Shown here one piece after another: positions 27,012 to 37,181 of a stretch of DNA of 64,000 bases. The position numbers and the translations under genes were made by a program. How positions within the stretch are numbered: the stretch's first letter is position 1; each line of letters begins with the position of its first letter. The DNA comes from Alloprevotella sp. Lineage in GTDB: Bacteria > Bacteroidota > Bacteroidia > Bacteroidales > Bacteroidaceae. The DNA is taken from assembly GCA_017478625.1 (NCBI GenBank), contig JAFVDF010000009.1:339170-403169 (forward strand), given 5' to 3'. The notes below the pieces were generated by a model. It did not search any database. It was not told the origin of the DNA and saw only the letters and a list, made by a program, of their open reading frames with translations.

Positions 27012-28850
27012 GTGAAAGAATTCATACAGATGTTGCGCCACTATGTGGCTCCCTATAAGCGCTACCTTATCGGCTCGTTGCTTTTGAACCTGCTGTCGGC
27101 CGTCTTGAATGTCTTTTCATTTCTCAGTATCATACCTATGCTCCAACTGCTCTTTGGTATCGACAAGCAGACCTATGCTTTCGTGCCATGGGGCGATGCG
27201 TCGATGTCGTTCAAGGATATCCTGCTCAACAACCTCTACTATTATACGACGCAACTTATGGAAACCTACGGGCCGTCGCTGACCTTGCTGCTACTCGGAC
27301 TGTTTCTTATCACTGCCACCTTATTGAAAACGGGTGCATACTTCGGTTCTGCGGCCGTTATGGTACCGATGCGCACGGGTATAGTACGCGATATTCGGAA
27401 TACTGTCTATGAGAAAATCCTCCGACTGCCTCTGTCGTTCTTTTCGGAGGAGAAAAAAGGCGATATCATAGCCCGAATGAGCGGCGACGTAAACGAGATA
27501 GAGAACAGCATAACGGGCTCGCTCGAGATGTTGGTGAAAAATCCGATACTCATTGTCTGTTATTTCAGCGTACTGCTTTATACGAGTTGGCAACTGACAC
27601 TTTTTGCTGTGCTGGTGCTTCCGCTTTTAGTGTGGGCTATGTCTGCCATCGGACGCCGGCTGAAGCGTCAGTCGCTGGAAGCGCAGAAAAAATGGAGCGA
27701 GACGATGGCACAACTTGAAGAAACGCTTGGAGGAATGCGTATCATAAAGGCGTTTACGGCTGAGGATAAGATGCAACAACGTTTCGAGGGGGTAACGAAC
27801 GACTACCGCCGACAGATAGGTCGCGTCTCTATCCGAATGAGTAGCGCGCACCCTGTGAGCGAGTTTTTGGGTACGGTGCTGATAGTTCTCGTACTCTGGT
27901 ACGGCGGTACGCTTATCTTTTCGCAACGCGCCCCTATTGACGCCCCCGCCTTCATCTTCTACATGGTCATCCTCTATAGCATAATACAGCCCTTGAAGGA
28001 CTTTTCGCGGGCCAGCTATAACATACCGAAAGGTATGGCCTCTGTGGAGCGGGTCAATAAGATTCTGCACACGGAAAATCCTATCCAGTCGCCGGCTCAC
28101 CCCAAGACGCTGGAGCATTTGGAGAAGGAAATCGTATTTTCCCACGTAGGATTTACCTATCCCAATACGCAACAGCCTGTCCTCACAGACATTTCGCTCA
28201 GCGTGAAGCGTGGACAGACGCTGGCCATAGTGGGACAGAGTGGCTCGGGCAAGAGTACGCTCGTAGATCTCCTTCCGCGTTATCACGATGTCAGTTCGGG
28301 CAGCATCACCATCGATGGCATAGACGTGCGCGACCTTGATATTTTAGATTTACGCGGACTTATAGGCAACGTGAACCAAGAGGCGATACTCTTCAACGAC
28401 AGTTTCTTCAATAATATAGCCTTCGGCGTAGAAAATGCTACCCGCGAACAGGTGGAAGAAGCCGCCCGCATAGCCAATGCCCACGACTTTATCATGGCTA
28501 CCGAAGCAGGCTACGACACGCTCGTAGGCGACAGGGGTTGCCGCTTATCGGGCGGACAGCGCCAACGTGTATCCATTGCGCGCGCCATACTCAAAGCACC
28601 CGACATCCTTATCCTGGACGAGGCTACCTCGGCGTTGGATACGGAAAGCGAACGTCTGGTGCAGGAAGCCTTGGAGCGGCTGATGCAGAAATGTACGACG
28701 ATAGCCATAGCCCATAGGCTTTCTACCATACGGCACGCTGACGAGATCTGCGTACTGCATGAAGGACGCATTGTGGAGCGTGGCACACACGACGAACTCC
28801 TGGCCCGTGGCGGACAATATAAGTTCCTTCACGACATGCAACAGGCTTAA
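27012..28850 (+). CDS. MsbA-like ABC exporter
   Basis: The 612-residue half-transporter has a six-helix membrane domain (about 1-330) and a nucleotide-binding domain (about 365-610) with Walker A GQSGSGKST, signature LSGGQRQRVSIARA, Walker B ILILDEATSALD and H-loop AHRLSTI. It would act as a homodimer in the inner membrane, most likely flipping lipid A-core or another lipid. The start is a GTG (27012), as no ATG fits the conserved N-terminus. It precedes an epimerase and a PAP2-like membrane enzyme on the same strand, so a lipid or envelope role is plausible. Confidence 0.9.
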   Translation: MKEFIQMLRHYVAPYKRYLIGSLLLNLLSAVLNVFSFLSIIPMLQLLFGIDKQTYAFVPWGDASMSFKDILLNNLYYYTTQLMETYGPSLTLLLLGLFLITATLLKTGAYFGSAAVMVPMRTGIVRDIRNTVYEKILRLPLSFFSEEKKGDIIARMSGDVNEIENSITGSLEMLVKNPILIVCYFSVLLYTSWQLTLFAVLVLPLLVWAMSAIGRRLKRQSLEAQKKWSETMAQLEETLGGMRIIKAFTAEDKMQQRFEGVTNDYRRQIGRVSIRMSSAHPVSEFLGTVLIVLVLWYGGTLIFSQRAPIDAPAFIFYMVILYSIIQPLKDFSRASYNIPKGMASVERVNKILHTENPIQSPAHPKTLEHLEKEIVFSHVGFTYPNTQQPVLTDISLSVKRGQTLAIVGQSGSGKSTLVDLLPRYHDVSSGSITIDGIDVRDLDILDLRGLIGNVNQEAILFNDSFFNNIAFGVENATREQVEEAARIANAHDFIMATEAGYDTLVGDRGCRLSGGQRQRVSIARAILKAPDILILDEATSALDTESERLVQEALERLMQKCTTIAIAHRLSTIRHADEICVLHEGRIVERGTHDELLARGGQYKFLHDMQQA

Positions 28851-28896
28851 TCCTCAATCTGACCAACCTATTTTTTAATAAATACAGCAAACGAAA

Positions 28897-29910
28897 ATGG
28901 CCTCCATACTTATCACTGGCGCAAGTGGCTTCATTGGCAGTTTTCTCATAGAAGGCGGTCTTGAACGTGGCTTCGACGTGTGGGCCGGAGTGCGACCCTC
29001 GTCTTCCCGGAGGTACTTGCAAGACGAGCGCATCCGTTTTTTTAACCTGGATCTGGGTAGCGACGACGCCTTGCGCCGTGATTTGCTCGCCCACAAGGCA
29101 GAAAACGGGCCATTCGACTATGTCATCCACGCTGCGGGTGCCACAAAGTGTAAGAAAGAATCTGACTTTTTTCGCGTAAATACGGATGGGACGGAGCGTC
29201 TGGCACGCTTGTTGGTAGAAACAGGGACGCTGACAAAAGAGGGACGGTTCGTCTTTCTGAGTAGTCTAAGTGTGTTTGGTGCGGTAAGGGATAAAGACAT
29301 GGAGCCCATCAGTCCGACCGATATGCCGGAACCTAATACAGCCTACGGCAAGAGTAAGTTGGCCGCAGAGCAGGCTCTGGCCCGTGTGCCCGACCTGCAC
29401 TATGTCGTTCTTCGTCCGACGGGTGTGTATGGACCACGCGAGCGCGACTATTTCTTAATGGCAAAGAGCGTGATGCAACGGGTGGATTGTGCGGTAGGCT
29501 TCAAGGAGCAGATCATTACCTTCATCTATGTGCGCGACGTAGTACAGGCTGCCTATCTTGCCTTATCCAAAGGGCCCGATGGTCAGGCCTATTTGCTTAC
29601 CGACGGGGCCAATTACAATAGCCAGGACTTTGGGCGATTGCTCCAGCAGCATCTTGGCGTCAGCCATGTATTGCGCCCGACGATTCCGCTCTTTGTGCTG
29701 AAAGGTGTCTGCGCCATAGGCTCGTTGCTGTCCGGCTTTTCGAAAAATCCGCCTACACTGAATCTTGACAAATACCGCATACTGAAACAGCGCAATTGGC
29801 AAGCCGACATAAGCCGCGCTCGCGAACTGCTCGACTATGAACCTGCCTGGCCACTCGACCGTGGGGTGGAAGAGACTGTGCGCTGGTATATTGAAAACGG
29901 ATGGATCTGA
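28897..29910 (+). CDS. NAD(P)-dependent epimerase/dehydratase family protein
   Basis: The 337-residue extended SDR has the Rossmann motif ITGASGFIGSFL at its N-terminus, DYVIHAAGATKC, a serine strand FLSSLSVFG and the catalytic YGKSK. RPTGVYGPRERDYF is typical of nucleotide-sugar or flavonoid-reductase-like epimerases. The substrate cannot be predicted. It lies 46 bases after the exporter gene and 27 before the PAP2-like gene. The C-terminal third (LDKYRILKQRNWQADISRA) is the variable substrate-binding part. Confidence 0.85.
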   Translation: MASILITGASGFIGSFLIEGGLERGFDVWAGVRPSSSRRYLQDERIRFFNLDLGSDDALRRDLLAHKAENGPFDYVIHAAGATKCKKESDFFRVNTDGTERLARLLVETGTLTKEGRFVFLSSLSVFGAVRDKDMEPISPTDMPEPNTAYGKSKLAAEQALARVPDLHYVVLRPTGVYGPRERDYFLMAKSVMQRVDCAVGFKEQIITFIYVRDVVQAAYLALSKGPDGQAYLLTDGANYNSQDFGRLLQQHLGVSHVLRPTIPLFVLKGVCAIGSLLSGFSKNPPTLNLDKYRILKQRNWQADISRARELLDYEPAWPLDRGVEETVRWYIENGWI

Positions 29911-29937
29911 GGACAGACCACCCTGTAGCGATAATCT

Positions 29938-30945
29938 ATGAATCAATTGAAATATAAAATATTAGCCTCCTACAACGCACCCGAACGGCTTACGCTGGCC
30001 TACGCGGCGTTTACCGCCGTGCTGACGCTGGCTCTGTGGTCGCGCTTGGACGAGCCGGTCTGCCTGCTTCTGCAACGTGTAGGCATCGTGCTTTTGGTGT
30101 GTGCGCTTAATGCAGTATGGCAGCGTTTTCCGCGACAGGACTTGCGCGTGTTGCGCACCATTGTACCGCTTGCTTTGTTGGCTTTTTGGTACCCTGACAC
30201 CTTTGAGTTTTGCAGTACGTTCCCGAATCAGGACCATATCTTTGCCCGCTGTGATTACGCGCTCTTTGGCTGTCAGCCAGCCCTTGTCTTTTCGACGGCT
30301 TTGTCCGGCCAGTTTTGGAGCGAGGCATTTCATCTGGGTTATTTCTCCTACTATCCGATTATTCTGACGGCCTGCCTTGTGGCGTTGTGCCGGAAACCCA
30401 ACCGCGGGCTGGATCATTGGACACCTGTGAGCCTCGAATCGCGTCCCATAGAGCGCTTTGAGTGGGTTTGCGGGGTTGTGCTGGCTTCTTTCTTCCTCTA
30501 CTATCTCGTTTTCCTCTTTCTGCCTGTGGCTGGTCCGCAGTATTACTTCGAAGCCATAGGGCGCGATGCGGCCAGTATGGGCAATTATCCCGAACTGGGC
30601 CATTATTTCCGCGGGCACGCCGAGTTGTCGGCCGATGCGGACCAGTTGCCCAGAGGCGTGTTCCAGATATTGGTAGATTTGACGCAGAGGGCAGGCGAAA
30701 GGCCTACGGCAGCGTTCCCTTCGAGCCATGTGGGCGTGAGTACCATTGTGCTATGGTTGCTTTTTCGCCTGCGCCGAAACTGGGCATTGGCCCTATTACC
30801 CTTGTGGGTACTGCTCTGTTTCTCTACGGTATATTTGCAGGCCCACTATTTTATTGACGCTATTACGGGCCTGCTGACAGCACCGATTTTCCTTATCGCA
30901 GCACGTTGGCTGACCAATCGATTGACTCCATCTACAAGCATATAA
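29938..30945 (+). CDS. PAP2-superfamily membrane phosphatase or phosphotransferase
   Basis: The 335-residue protein has about six membrane helices. It carries the PAP2 motifs AFPSSHVGVS (histidine of motif 2) and HYFIDAITG (motif 3 with the nucleophilic His and its Asp partner), while motif 1 is less clear. The layout resembles the Aur1/inositolphosphotransferase-like branch more than simple undecaprenyl-pyrophosphate phosphatases. In Bacteroidota such enzymes may act in sphingolipid or inositol lipid synthesis, which is an inference from family resemblance only. Confidence 0.8.
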   Translation: MNQLKYKILASYNAPERLTLAYAAFTAVLTLALWSRLDEPVCLLLQRVGIVLLVCALNAVWQRFPRQDLRVLRTIVPLALLAFWYPDTFEFCSTFPNQDHIFARCDYALFGCQPALVFSTALSGQFWSEAFHLGYFSYYPIILTACLVALCRKPNRGLDHWTPVSLESRPIERFEWVCGVVLASFFLYYLVFLFLPVAGPQYYFEAIGRDAASMGNYPELGHYFRGHAELSADADQLPRGVFQILVDLTQRAGERPTAAFPSSHVGVSTIVLWLLFRLRRNWALALLPLWVLLCFSTVYLQAHYFIDAITGLLTAPIFLIAARWLTNRLTPSTSI

Positions 30946-30966
30946 AAACAATTAAATTATACAGTT

Positions 30967-32361
30967 ATGAAAACGCTCGCTCGAAATCTCCTGTTCCTTG
31001 CGCTGACAGTCTTGACGCTCGGTACGGTAAAGGCTCAGAACGGTGGTATAGACCCAGCCGCTTTGAGTAGAATCAGCCAACTCGGTACGGCTAATCCGCA
31101 GACCGACCGCGCATTGCGCAACGCCCTTGCCGCCACATCCATCAACCAGCTGGCAGCTACGGCCGACAATCCTACGGCTCCGAACAATTATTTTTCCAAC
31201 GAAGCCCCCTCTCGTGGCATCACCGATCAGAAGAGTTCGGGCCGATGCTGGCTTTTCAGCGGTCTGAATGTGCTTCGCGCAGAGATGATTCGTAATTATA
31301 AGCTCGGCGACTTCCGCTTCTCTCAGGCCTTTCTTTTCTTCTACGATCAGTTGGAGAAGAGCAATCTGTTTCTCCAAAGTATTATTGACAACGCAAACCG
31401 TCCTGCTGACGACAGACTCGTAGATTGGTTGTTTGAACATCCGATAGGCGACGGCGGAACATTCTGTGGTGTGCAGGCACTGGTATCTAAATATGGTCTT
31501 GTACCTGCCGACGTTTTTCCTGAATCGTTTGCCGCAAACAACACGTCGAAGATGTCGCAGATTCTCTCCCTCAAGTTGCGTGAATTCGGCCTTGAGTTGC
31601 GCCGTCTGGCAGGTCAGAAGACTAAGGCAAAAGACCTGCAGAAACGCAAGGAGGAGCAACTGGCGGAAATCTACCATATCCTGACCATTTGCCTTGGCAC
31701 ACCGCCCAGCAAGTTCGACTATACATTGCGCAACGCCAAGGGCGAAGTCCTCAGCACTGACTCATACACTCCCCGGTCGTTCTATGAGAAATATATCAAT
31801 AAGGACCTGCAAAACAGTTACGTGCTGTTGATGAACGACCCCTCGCGTCCGTTCTACAAAGTCTATAGCGTACAGTTGGACCGTCATGTTTACGACTCGC
31901 CCGACTGGACTTTCCTCAACCTGCCTATAGAAGACATCAAGCAGGTGGCTATCCGCTCGCTCTCCGACAGCACTCGTCTCTATATGAGTTGTGATGTGGG
32001 AAAATTTTATGATAGCAAAACCGGAACTTGCGACTTGAAGAACTTCGACTACGAGAGTCTCTTTTCTACCAACTTCCCCATGACAAAGGCCGAGCGTATA
32101 CAAACGCACGCCAGCGCCTCGTCGCACGCCATGACATTCTGTAGCGTCGATCTGGACAAGGATGGAAAACCGCTAAAATGGAAAGTAGAAAACAGCTGGG
32201 GACCATCTTCCGGCGCACAGGGCCATCTGATTATGACAGACGAATGGGTAAACGAATACCTCTTCCGTCTGGTGGCTGAAAAGAAATATGCAGGCGAAGA
32301 AATACTGCGTCTGCTCAACCAAAAACCAATTCAACTGCCCGCGTGGGACCCTCTTTTTTAA
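30967..32361 (+). CDS. exported C1-family (bleomycin hydrolase-like) aminopeptidase
   Basis: The 464-residue protein has a signal peptide ending near GTVKAQ. The papain-like catalytic set is ITDQKSSGRCWLFSGLN (oxyanion Gln and nucleophile Cys), SHAMTFCSVD (His) and KVENSWG (Asn). The overall pattern is that of PepC/bleomycin hydrolase, homohexameric self-compartmentalised aminopeptidases, here sent across the inner membrane. It should trim peptides in the periplasm or at the surface. Its own promoter is not obvious, and it starts 21 bases after the PAP2-like gene. Confidence 0.9.
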   Translation: MKTLARNLLFLALTVLTLGTVKAQNGGIDPAALSRISQLGTANPQTDRALRNALAATSINQLAATADNPTAPNNYFSNEAPSRGITDQKSSGRCWLFSGLNVLRAEMIRNYKLGDFRFSQAFLFFYDQLEKSNLFLQSIIDNANRPADDRLVDWLFEHPIGDGGTFCGVQALVSKYGLVPADVFPESFAANNTSKMSQILSLKLREFGLELRRLAGQKTKAKDLQKRKEEQLAEIYHILTICLGTPPSKFDYTLRNAKGEVLSTDSYTPRSFYEKYINKDLQNSYVLLMNDPSRPFYKVYSVQLDRHVYDSPDWTFLNLPIEDIKQVAIRSLSDSTRLYMSCDVGKFYDSKTGTCDLKNFDYESLFSTNFPMTKAERIQTHASASSHAMTFCSVDLDKDGKPLKWKVENSWGPSSGAQGHLIMTDEWVNEYLFRLVAEKKYAGEEILRLLNQKPIQLPAWDPLF

Positions 32362-32404
32362 GTGCCACCGCGGTGTATCAACTTGTTGAACGAACCTATA
32401 CGAT

Positions 32405-34207
32405 ATGAACCTACGCAACATTGCCATCATTGCCCATGTGGACCACGGAAAGACTACCCTCGTGGACAAGATGCTATTGGCAGGAAACCTTTTCCGTAGC
32501 AATCAGGCTACGGGTGAACTCATTTTGGACAATAACGAGCTTGAACGAGAGCGTGGCATCACGATTCTGTCTAAGAATGTAAGCATACGTTGGCGCGACA
32601 CGAAGATAAATATTATTGACACCCCGGGACACAGCGATTTTGGTGGCGAGGTGGAGCGCGTGCTTAACATGGCCGACGGTTGCTTGTTGCTGGTGGACGC
32701 CTTCGAGGGCCCGATGCCCCAGACGCGCTTTGTACTGCAAAAGGCGCTGGAGATAGGACTCAAGCCCATAGTCGTGGTAAACAAGGTAGATAAGCCAAAC
32801 TGCCGTCCGGAGGAGGTGTACGAAATGGTCTTTGACCTGATGTGCGATCTGAACGCGACAGAAGAGCAGCTGGACTTCCCGGTGGTTTACGGCTCGGCCA
32901 AACAGGGCTGGATGGGCCCCGACTGGAAGCAGCCGACGGACAACATCGCCTATCTGCTTGATAAGATTTGCGAGGCCATACCCGCACCGCCCCATCGCGA
33001 GGGTACTCCCCAACTGCTCATAACGTCACTTGACTATAGTTCTTACACGGGACGTATTGCCGTAGGCCGACTCCACCGCGGCACCCTTCGCGACGGACAG
33101 AACATAACGATTTGCCACCGTGATGGCAGTCAAGAACGTACACGCATTAAGGAACTTCACACATTCGAGGGCATGGGCCATCAACGCACCGAAGAAGTGG
33201 GTTGCGGAGATATTTGTGCTATCGTCGGGCTGGAGACTTTTGAAATAGGAGATACGATTGCTGACGCTGAAAACCCCGAGGCACTTCCGCCTATTGATAT
33301 AGACGAACCTACGATGTCTATGCTCTTTACGATCAACGACTCGCCGTTCTTCGGCAGAGAGGGGAAATTCTGTACTTCCCGGCACATCGGAGAACGTCTG
33401 AGCCGTGAGTTGGAGAAAGACCTTGCCCTGCGCGTAGATCAGACGGCTCCCGACCGCTGGACAGTCAGTGGACGTGGCGTATTGCATCTGTCTATTCTCG
33501 TAGAGACTATGCGTCGCGAAGGATACGAACTGCAAGTGGGCCAGCCACAGGTTATCTATCGCGAAATAGACGGGCGGCGCCATGAGCCGATAGAGGAGCT
33601 TACGGTTAATGTGCCCGAGGAGTTCTCTTCAAAGATTATCGACATGGTCACTCGTCGTAAGGGAGAGATGACCAGCATGCAGAGTTTGGGCGATCGCGTG
33701 GACATCGCGTTCAGCATCCCCTCGCGTGGCATCATCGGCCTTAGGACAAATGTGCTTACGGCTTCGCAAGGAGAAGCTATCATGGCCCACCGCTTCACTG
33801 GCTATGAGCCCTATCGTGGAGACATACACCGACGCACTAACGGCTCTATGGTAGCCCTTGAGGCCGGCACCGTCTTTGCCTACGCCTTAGACAAACTGCA
33901 AGACCGGGGCCACTTCTTTATCAATCCGCAGGATGAAGTGTACGCCGGGCAGGTGGTAGGTGAACACGTCCACGAGAAAGATCTTGTTGTCAATGTCACG
34001 CGGGCCAAGCAACTTACCAACGTGCGTGCTTCGGGCTCGGACGAGAAAGCCCACATTATTCCGCCAATTATATTCTCCCTCGAAGAGGCCCTTGAATATA
34101 TCAAGGAAGACGAATACGTAGAGGTAACTCCCAAGGCTATGCGTATGCGTAAGACTATTCTGGATCATCTTGCCCGCAAACGTGCAGGAAAGAGCGAAGA
34201 GGAATAG
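32405..34207 (+). CDS. typA: ribosome-associated translational GTPase TypA/BipA
   Basis: The 600-residue protein has the G1 loop AHVDHGKTT, the G2-region [19 protein letters not shown] (G3), NKVDKPNC (G4) and GSAKQGW (G5). EF-G-like domains II, III and V follow, then the BipA-specific C-terminal domain ([21 protein letters not shown]). It binds 70S ribosomes and helps 50S assembly and stress or cold adaptation. A strong bidirectional terminator follows. Confidence 0.96.
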   Translation: MNLRNIAIIAHVDHGKTTLVDKMLLAGNLFRSNQATGELILDNNELERERGITILSKNVSIRWRDTKINIIDTPGHSDFGGEVERVLNMADGCLLLVDAFEGPMPQTRFVLQKALEIGLKPIVVVNKVDKPNCRPEEVYEMVFDLMCDLNATEEQLDFPVVYGSAKQGWMGPDWKQPTDNIAYLLDKICEAIPAPPHREGTPQLLITSLDYSSYTGRIAVGRLHRGTLRDGQNITICHRDGSQERTRIKELHTFEGMGHQRTEEVGCGDICAIVGLETFEIGDTIADAENPEALPPIDIDEPTMSMLFTINDSPFFGREGKFCTSRHIGERLSRELEKDLALRVDQTAPDRWTVSGRGVLHLSILVETMRREGYELQVGQPQVIYREIDGRRHEPIEELTVNVPEEFSSKIIDMVTRRKGEMTSMQSLGDRVDIAFSIPSRGIIGLRTNVLTASQGEAIMAHRFTGYEPYRGDIHRRTNGSMVALEAGTVFAYALDKLQDRGHFFINPQDEVYAGQVVGEHVHEKDLVVNVTRAKQLTNVRASGSDEKAHIIPPIIFSLEEALEYIKEDEYVEVTPKAMRMRKTILDHLARKRAGKSEEE

Positions 34208-34228
34208 GGAAACCTTTCGTGTAATACT

Positions 34229-34268
34229 AAAATTAGGGGATAGACTGATATGGTCTATCCCCTAATTT
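34229..34268. terminator. bidirectional terminator after typA
   Basis: AAATTAGGGGATAGAC (34230-34245) is perfectly complementary to GTCTATCCCCTAATTT (34253-34268), flanked by A and T. It separates typA from the convergent exported operon. Confidence 0.88.
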
Positions 34269-34393
34269 ATTGCTCAACGATCAATGAGGCAGAAGTCAAA
34301 CTGTGGAAAGAGTCTATCTTGCTTTTTTGAGTTATGCGTTCAACCCGATGGACTTCGGTCTCAGAGAAAGAACAGAGAACGTATAAAAAAGGA

Positions 34394-35029
34394 TTATTCG
34401 GCATCTTTAAACCCTTCTTGGACAAACTCGGAAACCTTTCGCGCATATTTCTGAGCCATTTCTGTTTCCCGAACGGCTTGCTCCATAGCGCGCAAGCGGG
34501 CCTTTGATGCTTCTTTTTCATTTACTATGAAAAATGTTTGCATCTCGAAATAGCCACCACCAAGGTCGTGTATAATGCTGAAAGATTCCTTTAATTCTCC
34601 TTTAATCTCTTTTTGAACCAGCCGCTCATAGGCTCCGTAGAATCTATCAAATTCTCCTTCACCGTCAGTACCGTCGCCGAATACATCACTAGTGATTCTG
34701 CCCTTTACAGCACTGTTGGCTTTGCCGGCATAATCTACACAAGCAGTGTTAAAAGCCTGTTGATGTCCCACATTCTTCGATTTGAATTTAGAAGCCAGTC
34801 CTACGATTTCATACCCATCGTCGCCCATTCCGTTGAGCTTGTCATAATGAGTCAGAAGGGCTACTTCAAGCGACCGGGTAGTGCCAAAAACTTTCCAGCC
34901 TTCTTTGGTAAATTCTTTTATCTTTGCCTTACACTCTTTCTCGCGCGCTTTTTGGAGTTTCTTGCTTTGGGCATTTGCCACAGGAATGATAAGGCAGAGT
35001 GCCATAAGAATTAAGAGAAATTTTTTCAT
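34394..35029 (-). CDS. exported protein of unknown function, last gene of the caspase operon
   Basis: I do not recognise the family. The 211-residue product has a signal peptide (MKKFLLILMALCLIIPVANAQ). A lysine-rich helical start (KLQKAREKECKAKIKEF) is followed by GWKVFGTTRSLEVALLTHYDKL and a helical acidic C-terminus. It starts 25 bases after the DUF4384 gene on the same strand and is part of the same transcript as the caspase-like gene. Paired GDD/GTDGEGE segments could bind a cation, but that is speculation. Confidence 0.75.
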   Translation of the reverse strand: MKKFLLILMALCLIIPVANAQSKKLQKAREKECKAKIKEFTKEGWKVFGTTRSLEVALLTHYDKLNGMGDDGYEIVGLASKFKSKNVGHQQAFNTACVDYAGKANSAVKGRITSDVFGDGTDGEGEFDRFYGAYERLVQKEIKGELKESFSIIHDLGGGYFEMQTFFIVNEKEASKARLRAMEQAVRETEMAQKYARKVSEFVQEGFKDAE

Positions 35030-35054
35030 GGAATTAATAGATTTAATAGTTGAA

Positions 35055-35936
35055 TTATTCGTTATTCCTGATAGTCAGATGAATTACTTGAACCCCCATG
35101 TTCTTATCACGCTTGCGGCATTTGGAAAGCCATTTGCTAAAGTCTTTGAAACTTAGATGACGAGGAATAAGTTCGTCTTGTTGCTCGTCCAGCGCTTTGG
35201 TAAACGGATTAGGAGAGAAGATGACGTACAGTTGATTATGTTCCACATTGGCGTCACTGCAAGTCATATTCAATTCATCTACTTTATAAATATCTTGTGG
35301 TGTGGCATGGGCTGGCGAAAAGAAGATATGCTCTCGTCCGTGCCGTACAAATTGTTGCCCCGAGTCTTCTTTCGAATAGGGGAGCAGGCAGTATGCTTCC
35401 GGCGCTTCGTCTATCAGATATACGGCAATATAACCGCTCACGGGAGCCCTGAAACTAAGGAAAAGATCATCCCCGTTCTTAAAGTTTGTGTCCGCAAACC
35501 GGGCTTCAGTGCCGTTGCGCAACACTTTTACTTCAAACTCGCAAGCATCGTTGGATATGGCGCGGGCACGCCCGCTTACTACCGTCTTGATGACCAGCAT
35601 GTCAGACAGAACTTCCACAACCTCGCAGACGGGTTCTTTAAGGTCTTCCACCCATTCACCTTTAACTTCTGCCGAATTCAGTTGCAAAAAATAGGAACGC
35701 TCGTCACTTTCTGTCAGATGGTCTGAGCTACGCGTGTCTTGCGTAATGATCGTGCCAAATTCCTTTGCGATGGCCTGCAATTTTGCATTTTCAATGGCCA
35801 ACGACTTGGCTTCTTTTAGCGACAGGCTCGCATCGGCATAGTAAATGAACTCTCCACCTACCTTTTTGGTGCCGTCGCCTGCTCTGAGAACAAAAGGAAA
35901 GCAGGTCAGTACAGCCACTAATAGGATGTGTTTCAT
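35055..35936 (-). CDS. exported DUF4384-containing protein
   Basis: From the ATG at 35936 the 293-residue product has a signal peptide (MKHILLVAVLTCFPFVLRAG). An N-terminal half resembles surface-exposed LPP20-like proteins (SLKEAKSLAIENAKLQAIAKEFG). DUF4384 follows at about residues 150-240, with the hallmark FRAPVSGYIAVYLIDE and CLLPYSKED. Genes with DUF4384 often accompany caspase-like or CHAT proteases, as here. Two upstream in-frame ATGs would overlap the preceding gene and lack a signal peptide at their start. Confidence 0.8.
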   Translation of the reverse strand: MKHILLVAVLTCFPFVLRAGDGTKKVGGEFIYYADASLSLKEAKSLAIENAKLQAIAKEFGTIITQDTRSSDHLTESDERSYFLQLNSAEVKGEWVEDLKEPVCEVVEVLSDMLVIKTVVSGRARAISNDACEFEVKVLRNGTEARFADTNFKNGDDLFLSFRAPVSGYIAVYLIDEAPEAYCLLPYSKEDSGQQFVRHGREHIFFSPAHATPQDIYKVDELNMTCSDANVEHNQLYVIFSPNPFTKALDEQQDELIPRHLSFKDFSKWLSKCRKRDKNMGVQVIHLTIRNNE

Positions 35937-35962
35937 AAAGGGAACAAGGTGTGTCATAAATA

Positions 35963-37168
35963 TTATCTTGCAAGGCGAAAACCTTTCCACGCATCACCCA
36001 TTGCTTCTGAAACAGAAACCGTCGGCGTCTGTTTCTTCCCATTGACCACAATAGAATTGCGCCTTACGTTTGTAGAAATGAAATCGGCCAGTTCGCCCAG
36101 GGAAACATCCCCTTGGGTCTCTTGAAGTTTCTTGAGCAAAAAATAGGTAAACAATCCGTGGCGTTGTTCCTCGTATGGATAGGCGGCTTCCTCGTCGCTG
36201 GTGGCACTAAAGACAATGGTTTTTGTAGCAGGCTTCGCTTCTTTGGGCTTAATAGCTACACCACGCGCGGCAACGATCATATTTCCTCCACGTTGGGCCC
36301 CACTGAAACAGGCATCCATAAAGACAACGCTTTGCTTGACATTCATGTCGGCAATGTCCTTGTACATTTTATTCAGACTGATGCATACGTCCATATCACT
36401 TCCATCGGCATCCACCGGAAGGATAAAAGCGTCTTTTGTAGCGTTGTCGGGTATGCCGTGACCGGCATAATAGACGATGAGATTGATGTCTCCGTCATAA
36501 GCCCGGGCAATCTCACGAATTTCCTTGAACCCACGAGACATTTTGCCGTAGGTGGCGTCTGTGTAATACTTGATATGCTTCTCGTCAAGCCCTAAGGTGT
36601 TCTGGCAATAAGCCTTGAAGGCCTCTCCGTCATTGCGTGCCATAGCCACAGGGGCTACGACTTCGTAATGTTCGTTGGCAATGATGAGCGCAAAGGTGTT
36701 GTCTGCGTGTTTCCCCGTTTTGGGAGCTTGGTTGATAGACTGATTCCAATCTATACCGTTTGTGGCCACTTCTTTAGGCTTTGGAGAAGAGGGTTGCTCT
36801 GACTTAGGTGTGTCTTTCGGCTTAGGCTGGGGTTCTGCAGGCTTTGCGTTGGCAACTGGGATTTCCGGTTGTGCGGTAATGACAGGTTGTGCGACTGGGG
36901 TTGAGGGTTTATTGTTGTGATCCAACCATCCCGACCCTCCACAGGTCTGGCAAGTACCTTGGCCGTGGCATGTTTCGCAGGTAACGTATTCTGTTCCTCC
37001 CATAGAAACCTTTGTAACGCGACCCGAGCCATAGCAAACCGTGCACCGCCCACGCATATCGTTGCAGTCGGGACACGTCTGTCGCGGAACTTGTTGGCCA
37101 AACGCACCTGTAGCAGTAGCACCATAAAGTGCTACTGCTACTAAGTACAGCAATCTATAAAGCTTCAT
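35963..37168 (-). CDS. exported caspase-like (C14) peptidase with DnaJ-type Cys-rich region
   Basis: A signal peptide (about 1-25) leads into a Cys-rich segment (32-80) with DnaJ-type repeats: CPDC, CTVCYGSG, CETCHGQG and CQTCGGSG. This should bind zinc or form disulfides. A Pro/Lys-rich linker (about 85-150) follows, then a C14 caspase-like domain (about 155-400) with the catalytic dyad H237 (YYAGHG) and C287 (DACFSG). The acidic NEHY...ARND and SATSDEEAAYPYEE blocks are typical of metacaspase-like enzymes of Arg/Lys specificity. Other genes of the operon encode exported proteins too, so activity is expected outside the cytoplasm. Confidence 0.9.
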   Translation of the reverse strand: MKLYRLLYLVAVALYGATATGAFGQQVPRQTCPDCNDMRGRCTVCYGSGRVTKVSMGGTEYVTCETCHGQGTCQTCGGSGWLDHNNKPSTPVAQPVITAQPEIPVANAKPAEPQPKPKDTPKSEQPSSPKPKEVATNGIDWNQSINQAPKTGKHADNTFALIIANEHYEVVAPVAMARNDGEAFKAYCQNTLGLDEKHIKYYTDATYGKMSRGFKEIREIARAYDGDINLIVYYAGHGIPDNATKDAFILPVDADGSDMDVCISLNKMYKDIADMNVKQSVVFMDACFSGAQRGGNMIVAARGVAIKPKEAKPATKTIVFSATSDEEAAYPYEEQRHGLFTYFLLKKLQETQGDVSLGELADFISTNVRRNSIVVNGKKQTPTVSVSEAMGDAWKGFRLAR

Positions 37169-37181
37169 GTAAGCGCTAGGA

